A stretch of DNA of 64,000 nt from Burkholderia mayonis (GCF_001523745.2 NZ_CP013386.1:3100001-3164000); one strand, 5' to 3'. Numbered from the stretch's first letter, positions 34,376 to 43,952 are shown. Notes: generated by a model from the sequence alone, not told the origin. Made by a program: numbers and translations.

Positions 34376-36739
34376 TCACGCCCCCGTCAGCGCCGCACGC
34401 ACGGCCTGCACCGCACGCAGAATCGACTCGCCCGTCGCGGGCGCGGCGAGCGGCGGATCGATCGCATGATCGCCGACCGCCGCGATCGCGTCGCGGATCG
34501 CGAAGAACACCGAGAACGGCAGCAACAATGGCGGCTCGCCGACCGCCTTCGACCGGTGGATGCTGTCCTCCGCATTGCGGTTGTCGAACAGCTTCACGCG
34601 GAAATCCGGCGGGCAGTCGTTGACGGTCGGGATCTTGTACGTCGACGGCGCGCGCGTCATCAGCTCGCCGCCGTCGTTCCACCACAGCTCTTCGGTCGTC
34701 AGCCAGCCCATCCCCTGGATGAACGCGCCCTCGATCTGCCCGATGTCGATCGCCGGATTCAGCGACGCGCCGACGTCGTGCAGCGCATCGGCGCGCAGCA
34801 CGCGCATCTCGCCCGTCAGCGTGTCGACGACGACTTCCGACACCGCCGCGCCATACGCGTAGTAGAAGAACGGCCGCCCGCGCAGCGTCGCCTGATCCCA
34901 GTGCAGCTTCGGCGTCGCGTAGAAGCCGTCCGACCACAGCTGCACGCGCGCGCGATACGCGTGCGCGACGACTTCCGCAAACGGCACGACGGCGTCGCCG
35001 ACGCGCACTTCGTCGTGCGCGAAGCGCACGTCGGCCGCGCTCGCCGCACCGTTGCCGAAGCGCTCGGCCGCGAACGCGGCGAGCCGTTCGCGCAACTGCC
35101 GCGCGGCGTCCTGCGCGGCCTTGCCGTTCAGATCGGAGCCCGTCGACGCCGCGGTCGCCGACGTGTTCGCGACCTTGCTCGTGTCGGTCGCCGTCGCGCG
35201 GATTCGCCCGAAGCCGACGCCGAGCTCGTGCGCGACGACCTGCGCGACCTTCGTGTTGAGCCCCTGGCCCATCTCGGTGCCGCCGTGGTTCACGAGGATC
35301 GAGCCGTCGGTATAGATGTGGACGAGCGCGCCCGCCTGATTGAAATGCGTGACGTTGAACGCGATGCCGAACTTCACCGGCGTGAGCGCGATGCCCTTCT
35401 TCAGCACCGGGCTCGACGCGTTGAACGCGCGCGTCGCCGCGCGGCGCGCGCGGTATTCGCTCGTCGCCTCGAGCTCGGCGATCAGCTCGTGCAGCACGTT
35501 GTCCTCGACCGTCTGCCCGTACGGCGTCACGTTGCGCTCCGTCTTGCCGTACAGATTCGCGCGGCGCACGTCGAGCGGATCGCGGCCGAGCGAGCGCGCG
35601 ACGCTGTCGATGATGTATTCGATCGCGAACGCGCCCTGCGGGCCGCCGAAGCCGCGGAACGCGGTGTTCGACTGCGTGTTCGTCTTTCCGCAGCGACCGA
35701 CGATCGACACGTCGGGCAGCCAGTACGCGTTGTCGAAGTGGCACACCGCGCGCGTCATCACGGGCCCCGACAGATCGGCGGAGAAGCCGCAGCGCGACGT
35801 CATGTCGACCGAGACGCCTTCGATCACGCCCGCGTCGTCGAAGCCGACGTCGTAGCGGTAATGGAAGTCGTGCCGCTTGCCGGTGATCATCATGTCGTCG
35901 TCGCGATCGGGACGCAGCTTCACCGGGCATTGCAGCTTCCACGCGGCGAGCGCCGCGCAGCACGCGAACAGGCCCGATTGCGATTCCTTGCCGCCGAAGC
36001 CGCCGCCCATCCGCCGGCATTCGACGAGCACGTCATGCGACGCGAGCCCGAGCACGCGCGCGACGAGATGCTGCATCTCGCTCGGGTGCTGCGTCGAGCT
36101 GTAGACGTGCATCGCGCCGTCTTCCTTCGGCACCGCGTAAGCGATCTGCCCTTCGAGATAGAACTGCTCCTGGCCGCCCAACGTCAGCTCGCCCGCGCAG
36201 CGATGCGCGGCGCGCGCGATCTGCGCGGCCGCGTCGCCGCGCGCGAGCTTCATCGGCGGGATCACGTACGAGCCGGCCGCGCGCGCGGCCTGCGCGCTCA
36301 GGACCGCCGGCAGCGCGTCGTATTCGATCTGCGCGCGGCGTGCGGCCGCGCGCGCCGCGTCGTGCGACGTCGCGACGACGACGAACATCGGCTGCCCGAC
36401 GTACTGGACGACGCCGTCGGCAAGCACCGGATCGTCGTGAACGATCGGCCCGCAATCGTTGACGCCCGGAATGTCGGCGGCGGTCAGCACGGCGACGACG
36501 CCCGCCGCCGCGCGCACCGCGTCGAGCCGCATCGACACGATCTTCGCGTGCGGCTTCGCGGAGAGGCCGAGCGCCGCGTGCAGCGTGCCCGCGACGAGCG
36601 GAATGTCGTCGGTGTAGGTCGCGCGCCCGCTCACGTGCAGATGCGCGGATTCGTGCGGACGCGACACGCGGACTTGCTTGAACGCGTCGCGCTCGGCGTC
36701 GGCGGCGATGCTCAGGAAAGGTTCGGCTTGCTGATTCAT
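34376..36739 (-). CDS. xdhB: Xanthine dehydrogenase, molybdopterin-binding subunit
   Basis: A 787-residue large subunit that hydroxylates hypoxanthine and xanthine to urate at a molybdenum centre. Motifs include CRRMGGGFGGKESQSGLFACCAAL, the RGFGGPQGAFAIE segment, GGTEMGQGLNTKVAQ and the catalytic glutamate region KAVGEPPLLLPFSVFFAIRDA. ATG 36739 (MNQQAEPFLSIA) fits the family start; the longer frame upstream overlaps xdhA in another frame and is not used. It lies 29 bp downstream of xdhA. Maturation normally needs XdhC, which is not adjacent. Confidence 0.95.
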   Translation of the reverse strand: MNQQAEPFLSIAADAERDAFKQVRVSRPHESAHLHVSGRATYTDDIPLVAGTLHAALGLSAKPHAKIVSMRLDAVRAAAGVVAVLTAADIPGVNDCGPIVHDDPVLADGVVQYVGQPMFVVVATSHDAARAAARRAQIEYDALPAVLSAQAARAAGSYVIPPMKLARGDAAAQIARAAHRCAGELTLGGQEQFYLEGQIAYAVPKEDGAMHVYSSTQHPSEMQHLVARVLGLASHDVLVECRRMGGGFGGKESQSGLFACCAALAAWKLQCPVKLRPDRDDDMMITGKRHDFHYRYDVGFDDAGVIEGVSVDMTSRCGFSADLSGPVMTRAVCHFDNAYWLPDVSIVGRCGKTNTQSNTAFRGFGGPQGAFAIEYIIDSVARSLGRDPLDVRRANLYGKTERNVTPYGQTVEDNVLHELIAELEATSEYRARRAATRAFNASSPVLKKGIALTPVKFGIAFNVTHFNQAGALVHIYTDGSILVNHGGTEMGQGLNTKVAQVVAHELGVGFGRIRATATDTSKVANTSATAASTGSDLNGKAAQDAARQLRERLAAFAAERFGNGAASAADVRFAHDEVRVGDAVVPFAEVVAHAYRARVQLWSDGFYATPKLHWDQATLRGRPFFYYAYGAAVSEVVVDTLTGEMRVLRADALHDVGASLNPAIDIGQIEGAFIQGMGWLTTEELWWNDGGELMTRAPSTYKIPTVNDCPPDFRVKLFDNRNAEDSIHRSKAVGEPPLLLPFSVFFAIRDAIAAVGDHAIDPPLAAPATGESILRAVQAVRAALTGA

Positions 36740-36768
36740 GATGCGATGCTCCGCTTCGCGTCGATCGG

Positions 36769-38286
36769 TCAGGAGGCGGCCGGCTCGGCGGCGACTTCGC
36801 GCACGTTCACTGCCGCGGCGGGCAGCGGATCGTGCGGGCGGGTCTCCAGCCAGAAGCGGTACAACAGGTTCTTCGCGGTCTCGATCCGGTACGCGCTCGA
36901 CGCGCGCATGTCGGTGAGCGGCGCGTAGTCGTTCTCGAGCGCGCGCATTGCCGCGAGCGCGGCGGCTTCGTCCCAGACGGCGTCGGCAAGCACGGCCTCC
37001 GCGTGCGGCGCGCGCTTCGGTGTCGCAGCCATCCCGCCGAACGCGATGCGCGGCGCGCGGATCGACTCGCCGTCCACGACGCACGCGAATGCCGCGCAGA
37101 CGGCCGAGATGTCGGAGTCGAAGCGTTTCGACAGCTTGTATGTGCGGAATCGCAGGTTCGCGCGCGCGCCGGCGCGCTTTGGCACCTTCAATGCAACGAC
37201 GAGCTCGTGCTCGGCCATGTTTTTCCTCTGATAGCCGAGATACAGATCCTCGAGCGGCAGCTCGCGCGTCGCGTCGCCGCCGCGCAGTACGATGCGCGCG
37301 CCGAGCGCGATGAGGCCGGGCATCGAATCGCCGATCGGCGAGCCGTTCGCGACGTTGCCGCCCATCGTCCCCGCGTTGCGGATCGGCAGCGACGCGAAGC
37401 GCTTCCACATCTCGGTCAGCTCCGGATAGTGCGCCGCGAGCGCCGCATACGCGGCCTCGACCGTCGCGCCCGCGCCGATCTCGATCCAGTCGTCGTCCTC
37501 GGCGATCCGACGCAGCTCGGCCACCTGGCCGACGTAGATCACGTCACCCAGATCCCGGAGCTGCTTCGTCACCCACAGGCCGACGTCCGTGCTGCCCGCG
37601 AGCACGCGCGCCAACGGCTTGTCGGCCTTCAGCCGCGCAAGCGCGTCGAGCGTGCGCGGCGCGTCGAACGAGCGGCCCGCGTGCTCGTAGTGAAACGTGT
37701 CGTCGCGGCGCAGCGACGCGAGCATGCGCGCGAGCGCGGCGACGTCGACGGGAGCCTTCGGCGGCGGCGCGTCGAACATCCGCACCGCCGCGTCGACGAT
37801 CGGCCGGTAGCCGGTGCAGCGGCACAGGTTGCCCGTCAGCGCGTCGGCGATCTCGGCGCGCGGCGGCGGCGTCCGGCCGGCGCGCTGCGCGTCGTGCCCG
37901 TGCTTTTCGTACAGCGCCCACATCGACATCGCGAAGCCCGGCGTGCAGAAGCCGCACTGCGAGCCGTGGCATTCGACGAGCGCGTCCTGCGCCGGATGCA
38001 GCGTGCCGTCCGGCTGGCGCAAGTCCTCGACCGTGAAAAGCGCGCGGCCGTCGAGCGTCGGCAGGAACTGGATGCACGCGTTGACTGCCTTGAAATCGAC
38101 GCCGCCCGCGTCGTTCAGCTCGCCGACGACGACCGTGCACGCGCCGCAGTCGCCTTCCGCGCAGCCCTCCTTCGTGCCGGTGCAATGCGCGTCCTCGCGC
38201 AGATACTGGAGCACCGTGCGGGTGATGTTCGCGCCGCGGACTTCGCGGATCGCCTGGCGATGATAGAAACGGATCGGCTCACTCAT
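36769..38286 (-). CDS. xdhA: Xanthine dehydrogenase, iron-sulfur/FAD subunit
   Basis: A 505-residue small subunit carrying electrons from the molybdenum site to NAD+. The first 2Fe-2S domain has GCAEGDCGACTV (Cys42, 47, 50) with Cys71. The second has CHGSQCGFCTPGF and NLCRCTGYRP. The FAD domain (about 200-400) shows LAGSTDVGLWVTKQ and PIRNAGTMGGNVANGSPIGDSMP. First gene of the xdhAB operon, divergent from an MFS transporter at 38566. Confidence 0.95.
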   Translation of the reverse strand: MSEPIRFYHRQAIREVRGANITRTVLQYLREDAHCTGTKEGCAEGDCGACTVVVGELNDAGGVDFKAVNACIQFLPTLDGRALFTVEDLRQPDGTLHPAQDALVECHGSQCGFCTPGFAMSMWALYEKHGHDAQRAGRTPPPRAEIADALTGNLCRCTGYRPIVDAAVRMFDAPPPKAPVDVAALARMLASLRRDDTFHYEHAGRSFDAPRTLDALARLKADKPLARVLAGSTDVGLWVTKQLRDLGDVIYVGQVAELRRIAEDDDWIEIGAGATVEAAYAALAAHYPELTEMWKRFASLPIRNAGTMGGNVANGSPIGDSMPGLIALGARIVLRGGDATRELPLEDLYLGYQRKNMAEHELVVALKVPKRAGARANLRFRTYKLSKRFDSDISAVCAAFACVVDGESIRAPRIAFGGMAATPKRAPHAEAVLADAVWDEAAALAAMRALENDYAPLTDMRASSAYRIETAKNLLYRFWLETRPHDPLPAAAVNVREVAAEPAAS

Positions 38287-38565
38287 GTCGCGTCGGTCTC
38301 GAAAATGGGGACATGCTCGGACGATGGCGGCGCGTGCAGCGCCGAGCCGGCGCGCAGACGGCCGCAGCAGCCGTCGTCATCACAATTCGCACGCTATCAC
38401 CGTCAAATTCCGGAACCCATAGCCGACCGCGCATGCGGTTTATATCACTGCGGCGATATCCCGCTTTACACACTGTTTAACTAAGCAGTACCTGCAAGAA
38501 AACCGGTTTCATGTAAAAATTCGGCTTCCGCATCAAATGGATGCGCGTCTTCGTTCCGTCCCCCA

Positions 38566-39780
38566 ATGTCCGCCGATTCCGCCCCTTCCCCGCGCAGCGC
38601 GTTCGCCACGACGCTGCAGATCGTCTCCGTCGTATCGTTCACGTTCGTCTGCTACCTGACCATCGGACTGCCGCTCGCGGTGTTGCCGGGCTTCGTGCAT
38701 GACGAGCTCGGCTTTTCCGCGATCGTCGCGGGCGCGGCGATCAGCGTGCAGTATTTCGCAACGCTCGCGTCGCGGCCGCTCGCCGGTCGCTGCGCGGACA
38801 CGCTAGGCCCGAAGCGCACCGTGCTGCGCGGGCTCGCCGCGTGCGGCGCGAGCGGCGCGCTGCTGCTTTCGGCGTTCGCGTTCGCGCGCTGGCCGGCCGC
38901 GAGCATCGTGCTGCTCGTCGCGAGCCGGCTCGTGCTCGGCGTCGGCGAGAGTCTCGTCGGCACGGGCGCGATCCTGTGGGGGATCGGCCGCGTCGGCACT
39001 GCGCACAACGCACGCGTGATCTCGTGGAACGGCATCGCAACGTACGGCGCACTCGCGATCGGCGCGCCCGTCGGCGTCGCGATCTCGCATGCGCTGATTC
39101 CCGCCGTGCTCGGCGTGCTCGTGATCGCGCTCGCCGGCGGCGGCTACTATCTCGCGCGGCTGATCGCGCCCGTGCCGCTCGTGCACGGCGAACGGATGTC
39201 GTATGCGAGCGTGCTCACCCGCGTGCTGCCGCATGGCCTCGGTCTCGCGCTCGGCTCGGCCGGCTTCGGCTCGATCGCGACCTTCATCACGCTCTACTAC
39301 GCCGAACGCCACTGGCCGAACGCGGCGCTGTCGCTGACCGTGTTCGGCACGCTCTTCATCGGCGCGCGCCTGTTGTTCGCGAATACGATCAAAACACACG
39401 GCGGATTCCGCGTCGCGATCGTGTCGTTCGCGTTCGAATGCGCGGGCCTCCTGATGCTGTGGCTCGCGCCCGTGCCGCACGTCGCGCTCGTCGGCGCGGC
39501 GCTGACGGGCTTCGGTTTCGCGCTGATCTTCCCCGCGCTCGGCGTCGAGGCGGTCGCGCTCGTGCCGCCCGCGAGTCGCGGCGCGGCGCTGTCCGCGTAT
39601 TCGGTGTTCCTCGATCTGTCGCTCGGGATCACGGGGCCGCTTGCCGGCTACGTCGCCGGCGCGTTCGGCTATCCGCAGGTGTTCCTGTGCGCGGCCGTCG
39701 CGGCGGCGGCGGGCGTCGCGCTGTCGACGGCGCTGTATCAGTGGCAGGCGCGCCTGTCCGGCAGCGGCGCGGCCGCCTAG
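38566..39780 (+). CDS. MFS transporter, YhhS/YfcJ-like
   Basis: A 404-residue 12-TM inner-membrane carrier. Its N-terminal half shows [52 protein letters not shown] (motif A variant) and [35 protein letters not shown], typical of the YhhS/UPF0226 group. It is divergent from xdhA across a 279-bp spacer with an AT-rich part, so a role in purine or related compound transport is possible but unproven. Its stop is followed in the same frame by an AraC remnant. Confidence 0.86.
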   Translation: MSADSAPSPRSAFATTLQIVSVVSFTFVCYLTIGLPLAVLPGFVHDELGFSAIVAGAAISVQYFATLASRPLAGRCADTLGPKRTVLRGLAACGASGALLLSAFAFARWPAASIVLLVASRLVLGVGESLVGTGAILWGIGRVGTAHNARVISWNGIATYGALAIGAPVGVAISHALIPAVLGVLVIALAGGGYYLARLIAPVPLVHGERMSYASVLTRVLPHGLGLALGSAGFGSIATFITLYYAERHWPNAALSLTVFGTLFIGARLLFANTIKTHGGFRVAIVSFAFECAGLLMLWLAPVPHVALVGAALTGFGFALIFPALGVEAVALVPPASRGAALSAYSVFLDLSLGITGPLAGYVAGAFGYPQVFLCAAVAAAAGVALSTALYQWQARLSGSGAAA

Positions 39781-40017
39781 CGGTCCGAATACCACTTCTC
39801 GCGAATGTTCCGCGTATCGTTCGGCCGCGCGCCGCACACGTGGATCGCGCAGCAGCGCCTCGCGCGAGCGCGCACGCTGCTGCGCACGACTTCGCTTCCG
39901 CTCGCGCAGGTCGCCGCGCAGTGCGGCTACGCGAACGCCGCGCACTTCAGCCACCGCTTCCGCGACACGCACAGTGCAACGCCGGGCGCATACCGGCGGG
40001 CGATGCAGGCCGCCTAG
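39781..40017 (+). pseudogene. AraC-family regulator remnant (C-terminal HTH only)
   Basis: Immediately after the MFS stop codon and in the same frame, 78 codons encode the last part of an AraC/XylS DNA-binding domain: RSEYHFSRMFRVSFGRAPHTWI, then RARTLLRTTSLPLAQVAAQCGYANAAHFSHRFRDTHSATPGAYRR. The first HTH and all sensor sequence are missing. Homology begins exactly at the stop, so a deletion probably fused two loci here. An ATG at 39805 would give 70 residues, but a functional protein is unlikely. Confidence 0.75.
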
Positions 40018-40041
40018 GCGGCCCGCGCATTTGCGCTCACG

Positions 40042-41256
40042 TCACTCGCCGCGCCCCGACAGCGCCTGCTCGAGCGCCGCGACGCCCGCCGGCAGATCGA
40101 CGGACACCTTCAGATCGACCATCGTGCGGCCGAACGCATGCAGCGTGCGGAACAGGTTGTGCTCGCGGCACTGCTCGCCCATCTGGCCGATCCGCACGAT
40201 CGGCAGGCCGAACGAGCCCGAAATCTCGACCTGATACTGCTTCGAGATGTGCCCGCAGATGAGCCCCGGCGTGAGACCTTCCGGCACCGCGATGCCGACG
40301 ACCGAATTCAGCCGGCACGACTGGGGCGCGTAGAGCTCGAGCCCCATCCCCATAACCCCCGCCTGCAGCGCGAGGGAGCAGCGCAGATGGCGCGCGTAGC
40401 GGTTCTCGAGCGTCTCCGCGCAAACGAGCCGCAGCGCCTCGTGCAGCGCGAGCACGCCGGACACGGGCGCCGTGTAGTGGTAGCCGGCGTTGTGCCAGAA
40501 GTGCTCGGCGAGCGCCATGTCGAGGCACCAGTGCGTGTTCGGCTCCGGGCGGCTCTTCATCCGCTCCCACGCAGCGTCGGAGAACGCGATCAGCGACACG
40601 CCCGGAATCGACGACAGCCCCTTTTGCCCCCCCGTGATCACGGCGTCGATGCCCCACGCATCCATGTCGAGCGGCATCGTCGACAGCGTGCAGACCGCGT
40701 CGACGACGACGAGCGCGCCTGCCGTCTTGGCGATCGCCGCGATTTCCTTCAGATGGCGGTTCCAGACGGTGTTCGACGTCTCGCCATGGACGATCGTGAC
40801 GATCTCCGGGCGCTCGCGCGCGATCGCGCCGGCGATTTCGTCGAGGCTCGCGACGGAACGGTCGGGCACGTCGATCGTCGCGACGTCCGCGCCGACGCGC
40901 GTCGCCATCTCGGCCATCCGCGCGCTGAAAAAGCCGTTCTTGATCGACAGCACCTTGGCGCCGCGCCACGCGAGATTCGAGATCGCCATCTCCATCGCGG
41001 CGGAGCCGGGGCCCGCGACGCCCAACACCCACTTCGTGCGCGTCTGGAACACGTAGCGCGCCATTTCCTTCACCTGCTCGATGATCTTCGCCATCGTCGC
41101 GCCCAGATGGTTGATCACGATCGTGTTCGCCTTCGCGACCGCGGCCGGGATCGGCACGGGACCGGCGCCCATCATGAGGAGCGGTTCTTCGGGCAGGATC
41201 GCGTCGAGCGGAACGACGACGGGACAGGGAATCGGCGAGTAATCGGTCGTGGACAT
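40042..41256 (-). CDS. Class V aminotransferase (alanine/serine/ureidoglycine-glyoxylate type)
   Basis: A 404-residue PLP enzyme of fold type I. The PLP lysine is in ITGGQKGLSSIPG (Lys212); other motifs are GPVPIPAAVAKANTIVINHLGA at the N-terminus, VAGPGSAAMEMAISNL and HGETSNTVWNRHLKEIAAIAK. The family converts glyoxylate to glycine with alanine, serine or ureidoglycine as donor. Proximity to xdhAB makes a purine-catabolic role (PucG-like) attractive but unproven. No Shine-Dalgarno precedes ATG 41256, and an insertion sequence begins 6 bp upstream (41263), so native expression is probably altered. Confidence 0.85.
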   Translation of the reverse strand: MSTTDYSPIPCPVVVPLDAILPEEPLLMMGAGPVPIPAAVAKANTIVINHLGATMAKIIEQVKEMARYVFQTRTKWVLGVAGPGSAAMEMAISNLAWRGAKVLSIKNGFFSARMAEMATRVGADVATIDVPDRSVASLDEIAGAIARERPEIVTIVHGETSNTVWNRHLKEIAAIAKTAGALVVVDAVCTLSTMPLDMDAWGIDAVITGGQKGLSSIPGVSLIAFSDAAWERMKSRPEPNTHWCLDMALAEHFWHNAGYHYTAPVSGVLALHEALRLVCAETLENRYARHLRCSLALQAGVMGMGLELYAPQSCRLNSVVGIAVPEGLTPGLICGHISKQYQVEISGSFGLPIVRIGQMGEQCREHNLFRTLHAFGRTMVDLKVSVDLPAGVAALEQALSGRGE

Positions 41257-41304
41257 GGGCTATGGCGTGTTCACACTACATTGATTTAAGGTTATGCTTC
41301 GGGG

Positions 41305-41712
41305 ATGGAAATCTCCGAAGCCCAATACAAACAGATCGAACATTGCCTGCCGCGACAGCGAGGCAATGTGAGCCTGCCGAACCTGCAAGTGCTCAACGCG
41401 ATCCTCTATGTTGCTGAGCACGGATGTAAATGGCGCGGCCTGCCGCCACGTTTCGGTCGCTGGCATACGATCTACACGCGCATGAATCGTTGGTCTCGCA
41501 ACGGCGTACTGGACCGAGTGTTCACGGAGTTGCAGCGCGCACAGATTATTCGCGTCCGAATTGAAGCGGTATCGCTGGATAGCACGATCGTGAAGGTTCA
41601 TCCTGACGGCACCGGTGCGTTAAAAAAAATGGACCCCAAGCTATCGGCAAGTCCCGTGGAGGATGGACAACCAAGATTCATATGGTTGCCGCGGATGCTC
41701 GAACAGCCATAA
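41305..41712 (+). CDS. IS5-family transposase, ORF A
   Basis: A 135-residue upstream frame of the insertion sequence. It carries the N-terminal DNA-binding part (ISEAQYKQIEHCLPRQRG, VLNAILYVAEHGCKWRGLPPRFGRWHTIYTRMNRW) and the first catalytic aspartate in VSLDSTIVKVHPDG. After the A8 run at 41622-41629 (GALKK) the native frame continues into an unrelated tail. A -1 slip there gives ...KKNGPQAIGKSRGGWTTKIH..., joining ORF B and making the full DDE transposase. Confidence 0.88.
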   Translation: MEISEAQYKQIEHCLPRQRGNVSLPNLQVLNAILYVAEHGCKWRGLPPRFGRWHTIYTRMNRWSRNGVLDRVFTELQRAQIIRVRIEAVSLDSTIVKVHPDGTGALKKMDPKLSASPVEDGQPRFIWLPRMLEQP

Positions 41713-42062
41713 CGTTCGCACTGTCGCCCGGTCAAGCCGGCGATGCGCCGCACGGACGTGCACTGCTCGAGCGCCTGGGACCGCCGAATCGGCCGCTGCA
41801 CCTGCTGATGGACAAGGCGTACGAAGGTAACGAAACCCGACAGCTCGCGCTCGATCTCGGTTTCATCCCGGTCGTTCCTCCGTTGAGCACGCGCGTCGAG
41901 CCTTGGGAGTACGACCGGGAAATGTACAAACGTCGCAACGAAGTCGAGCGGCTGTTCCGTCGATTGAAGGGCTTTCGTCGCATCTTCTCGCGCTTCGACA
42001 AACTCGATCTGATGTTCATTGCCTTTATCAACTTCGCCCTGATTGTCGAAGCCCTTCGATAG
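41682..42062 (+). CDS. IS5-family transposase, ORF B (catalytic C-terminal part)
   Basis: Frame -1 relative to ORF A. The open frame extends back to the A-run, so ATG 41682 is probably not a real start and the product is made as an A-B fusion by frameshifting. It contains the second catalytic aspartate (LLMDKAYEGNE) and the YREK-like segment with the catalytic glutamate (YKRRNEVERLFRRLKGFRRIFSRFDKL). The 3' end stops 13 bp inside the right end of the element. Confidence 0.85.
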   Translation: MVAADARTAITFALSPGQAGDAPHGRALLERLGPPNRPLHLLMDKAYEGNETRQLALDLGFIPVVPPLSTRVEPWEYDREMYKRRNEVERLFRRLKGFRRIFSRFDKLDLMFIAFINFALIVEALR

Positions 42063-42077
42063 TGTGAACACGCCCTA

Positions 42078-42971
42078 GGCGGAACAACAGGTTGAGAATG
42101 CGGTAATCGGTCGATCATTCCGCGAACCGTTGCAATGCGCAAGTGTTTTGATCGACGCGAGCTTCGGATGCGTGCGCGGCGCCAAGCAGCGCAACGACGC
42201 GGCCCCGCTGTTCGGCCCAGCCGCCGGCGGGCGGCCGAACGTCGCGGCGGACCGCCGGCCCGCCGCGCGGCGAGGCGGACGCCCGGCCTGTCGACTTCGA
42301 CAGGCCACCTGCGACGAATCCGGGCTTGACGCCCGCCGACCGCCCGGCATTCATCCGACCGTCCGTGCTTTTTTCGCGCGACGGCCTCGGAAAAATCCCG
42401 CCGCTTCCGCTCGAATAGGCCAAATCGGCATCCCCCTACTAAATCGAAAAATCATTCTTTGCAAGCCGAATCGTCAAACTTCCCGAAAAATCTTGCATTA
42501 ACCATTCGATGCAATGCAGCAAATTTATTTGTTCCGCACCGGAAAAGAACTGGTGACGGCATTGCAATTCACACACAAAAATCACCAAAAAAATACACCG
42601 CCGGCATCCTGCGCACGGCGCTCCGCACTCCGAACCAGCGGAGTCCCGGTTTGGAAACGGTACCGCGTCAGCCGCTCCGCGCGGCCGCCTCACCGGGATT
42701 AAAACCACTGCAACCATCGAATATCGCCCGCGCAAATCTCGGAATCGGTTCACACCCCATAAATCAGGTTCGACGAGACCGCCAGCCGATTTATTACATT
42801 CGGGATGAAATAATTATTTAGTTGACTGATGCAGTCAGCTTATTGAACAATTTGTCCAGCCTTCGATGATTTGACATTTAAGACAAGCCCTGTGCTGATC
42901 CGACAGCCTGCGGCTCGCCATGATCGAAGGCGTAAAACACAACATAATCATTTAATGGGCCAACGAAAGCT
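42078..42971. other. Intergenic region with AT-rich islands
   Basis: About 890 bases between the insertion sequence and a LysR gene. Bases 42430-42640 and 42780-42960 are AT-rich compared with the genome. A perfect hairpin GGCCTGTCG-ACTT-CGACAGGCC lies at 42285-42306. No gene can be supported. The right side must contain the LysR promoter. Confidence 0.5.
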
Positions 42972-43952
42972 ATGAACCAAATCCAGACCATGCGTGTTTT
43001 CGTATGTGTTGCAGAACTGCAGAGCTTCCGGCGGGCGGCGCGGAAGCTCGGCGTATCGAATGCGCTCGTCACGCGTTCGATCGCGATGCTCGAAACCCAT
43101 CTGAACACGCGTCTCATCCATCGCACGACGCGCAATCTGTCGCTGACGGAAGCGGGCATCCGCTACCTCGACGGCTGCCGGGCGCTACTCGAGGAGTTCG
43201 ATCAGCTCGAGGCTTCCGTCGAGCGGGCGGTTCACGAGCCCGTCGGCACACTGCGCGTCGCCGTGTCCGGGTTGCTGTCGCCCGGCCGGGTCACTCCCCT
43301 CGTCGACAGCTACCGTCGTCAGTACCCGAAGGTGCGCGTACAGCTGACGCTGACCGAAGGTCCGCTCGACGTGATCGAAGCCGGCTATGACGCGGGCCTC
43401 GTCACGGGCGGCCGTCTCGACGGCAATCCAGCGCTGATCGGCCATCCGCTGATGCCGAACACGCTCGCGCTGTGCGCCGCGCCTTCGTATATCGAACGGC
43501 ACGGCGCGCCGCACCGTCCGGACGATCTCGTCCGCCATTCGTGCATCGCGCTGCCGGCCGACCAGCACTCGTCGACCTGGCGCTTCGTCGATCCGGACCA
43601 CTTCACGCACGTCGTGTCGCTGCAGCCCGTCTACACGGTCAACAGTGCGTCGATGGTGCGCGCGGCGACGCTCGCCGGCACCGGCATCTCGGTGCTGCCG
43701 GAAAGCTACATCGCTGACGCGCTCGAAAGCGGCGAGCTCGTGCGGATCCTCGGCGACTACCGGATCGACGATCCCGACACGCAGTTGTCGATCGTCTATC
43801 CGAACCGCCAGTTCCTGCCGGCGCGCACCCGCAGCTTCGTCGAGCACGCGCTGTACCACCTCGGCGGCCAGAAGACCGAAACGAACGGCCACTACTTCAT
43901 GCGCGAGGCCGGCACGGCCAAGCGTCCCGACGTCGTCGCCGGGCTCCAGTGA
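42972..43952 (+). CDS. LysR-family transcriptional regulator
   Basis: A 326-residue regulator. The HTH (about 1-60: MNQIQTMRVFVCVAELQSFRRAARKLGVSNALVTRSIAMLETHLNTRLIHRTTRNLSLTEAG) has the CrgA/DsdC-like form common in Burkholderia. The effector domain starts at GTLRVAVSGLLSPGRVTPLVDSY. It is 46 bp upstream of the D-lactate dehydrogenase gene on the same strand, so the two may share a transcript or the regulator may act on it. Confidence 0.9.
   Translation: MNQIQTMRVFVCVAELQSFRRAARKLGVSNALVTRSIAMLETHLNTRLIHRTTRNLSLTEAGIRYLDGCRALLEEFDQLEASVERAVHEPVGTLRVAVSGLLSPGRVTPLVDSYRRQYPKVRVQLTLTEGPLDVIEAGYDAGLVTGGRLDGNPALIGHPLMPNTLALCAAPSYIERHGAPHRPDDLVRHSCIALPADQHSSTWRFVDPDHFTHVVSLQPVYTVNSASMVRAATLAGTGISVLPESYIADALESGELVRILGDYRIDDPDTQLSIVYPNRQFLPARTRSFVEHALYHLGGQKTETNGHYFMREAGTAKRPDVVAGLQ

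Larger units (their letters stand above)
41263..42075 (+). mobile_element. IS5-family (IS427-group-like) insertion sequence
   Basis: An 813-bp element. Terminal inverted repeats are TGGCGTGTTCACACTA at the left and, read from the right end, GGGCGTGTTCACACTA; only the outermost base differs. A TA dinucleotide duplicates the target (41261-41262 and 42076-42077). Inside are two overlapping transposase frames joined by a -1 frameshift at an A8 run. Both ends and both frames look intact, so it is probably recent or still active. Confidence 0.9.

Noticed and set aside
34376..37408. A 1010-residue form of XdhB reading back into xdhA
   Set aside because: The extra N-terminal part is arginine-rich and is the antiphase of xdhA. 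The family start is at 36739.
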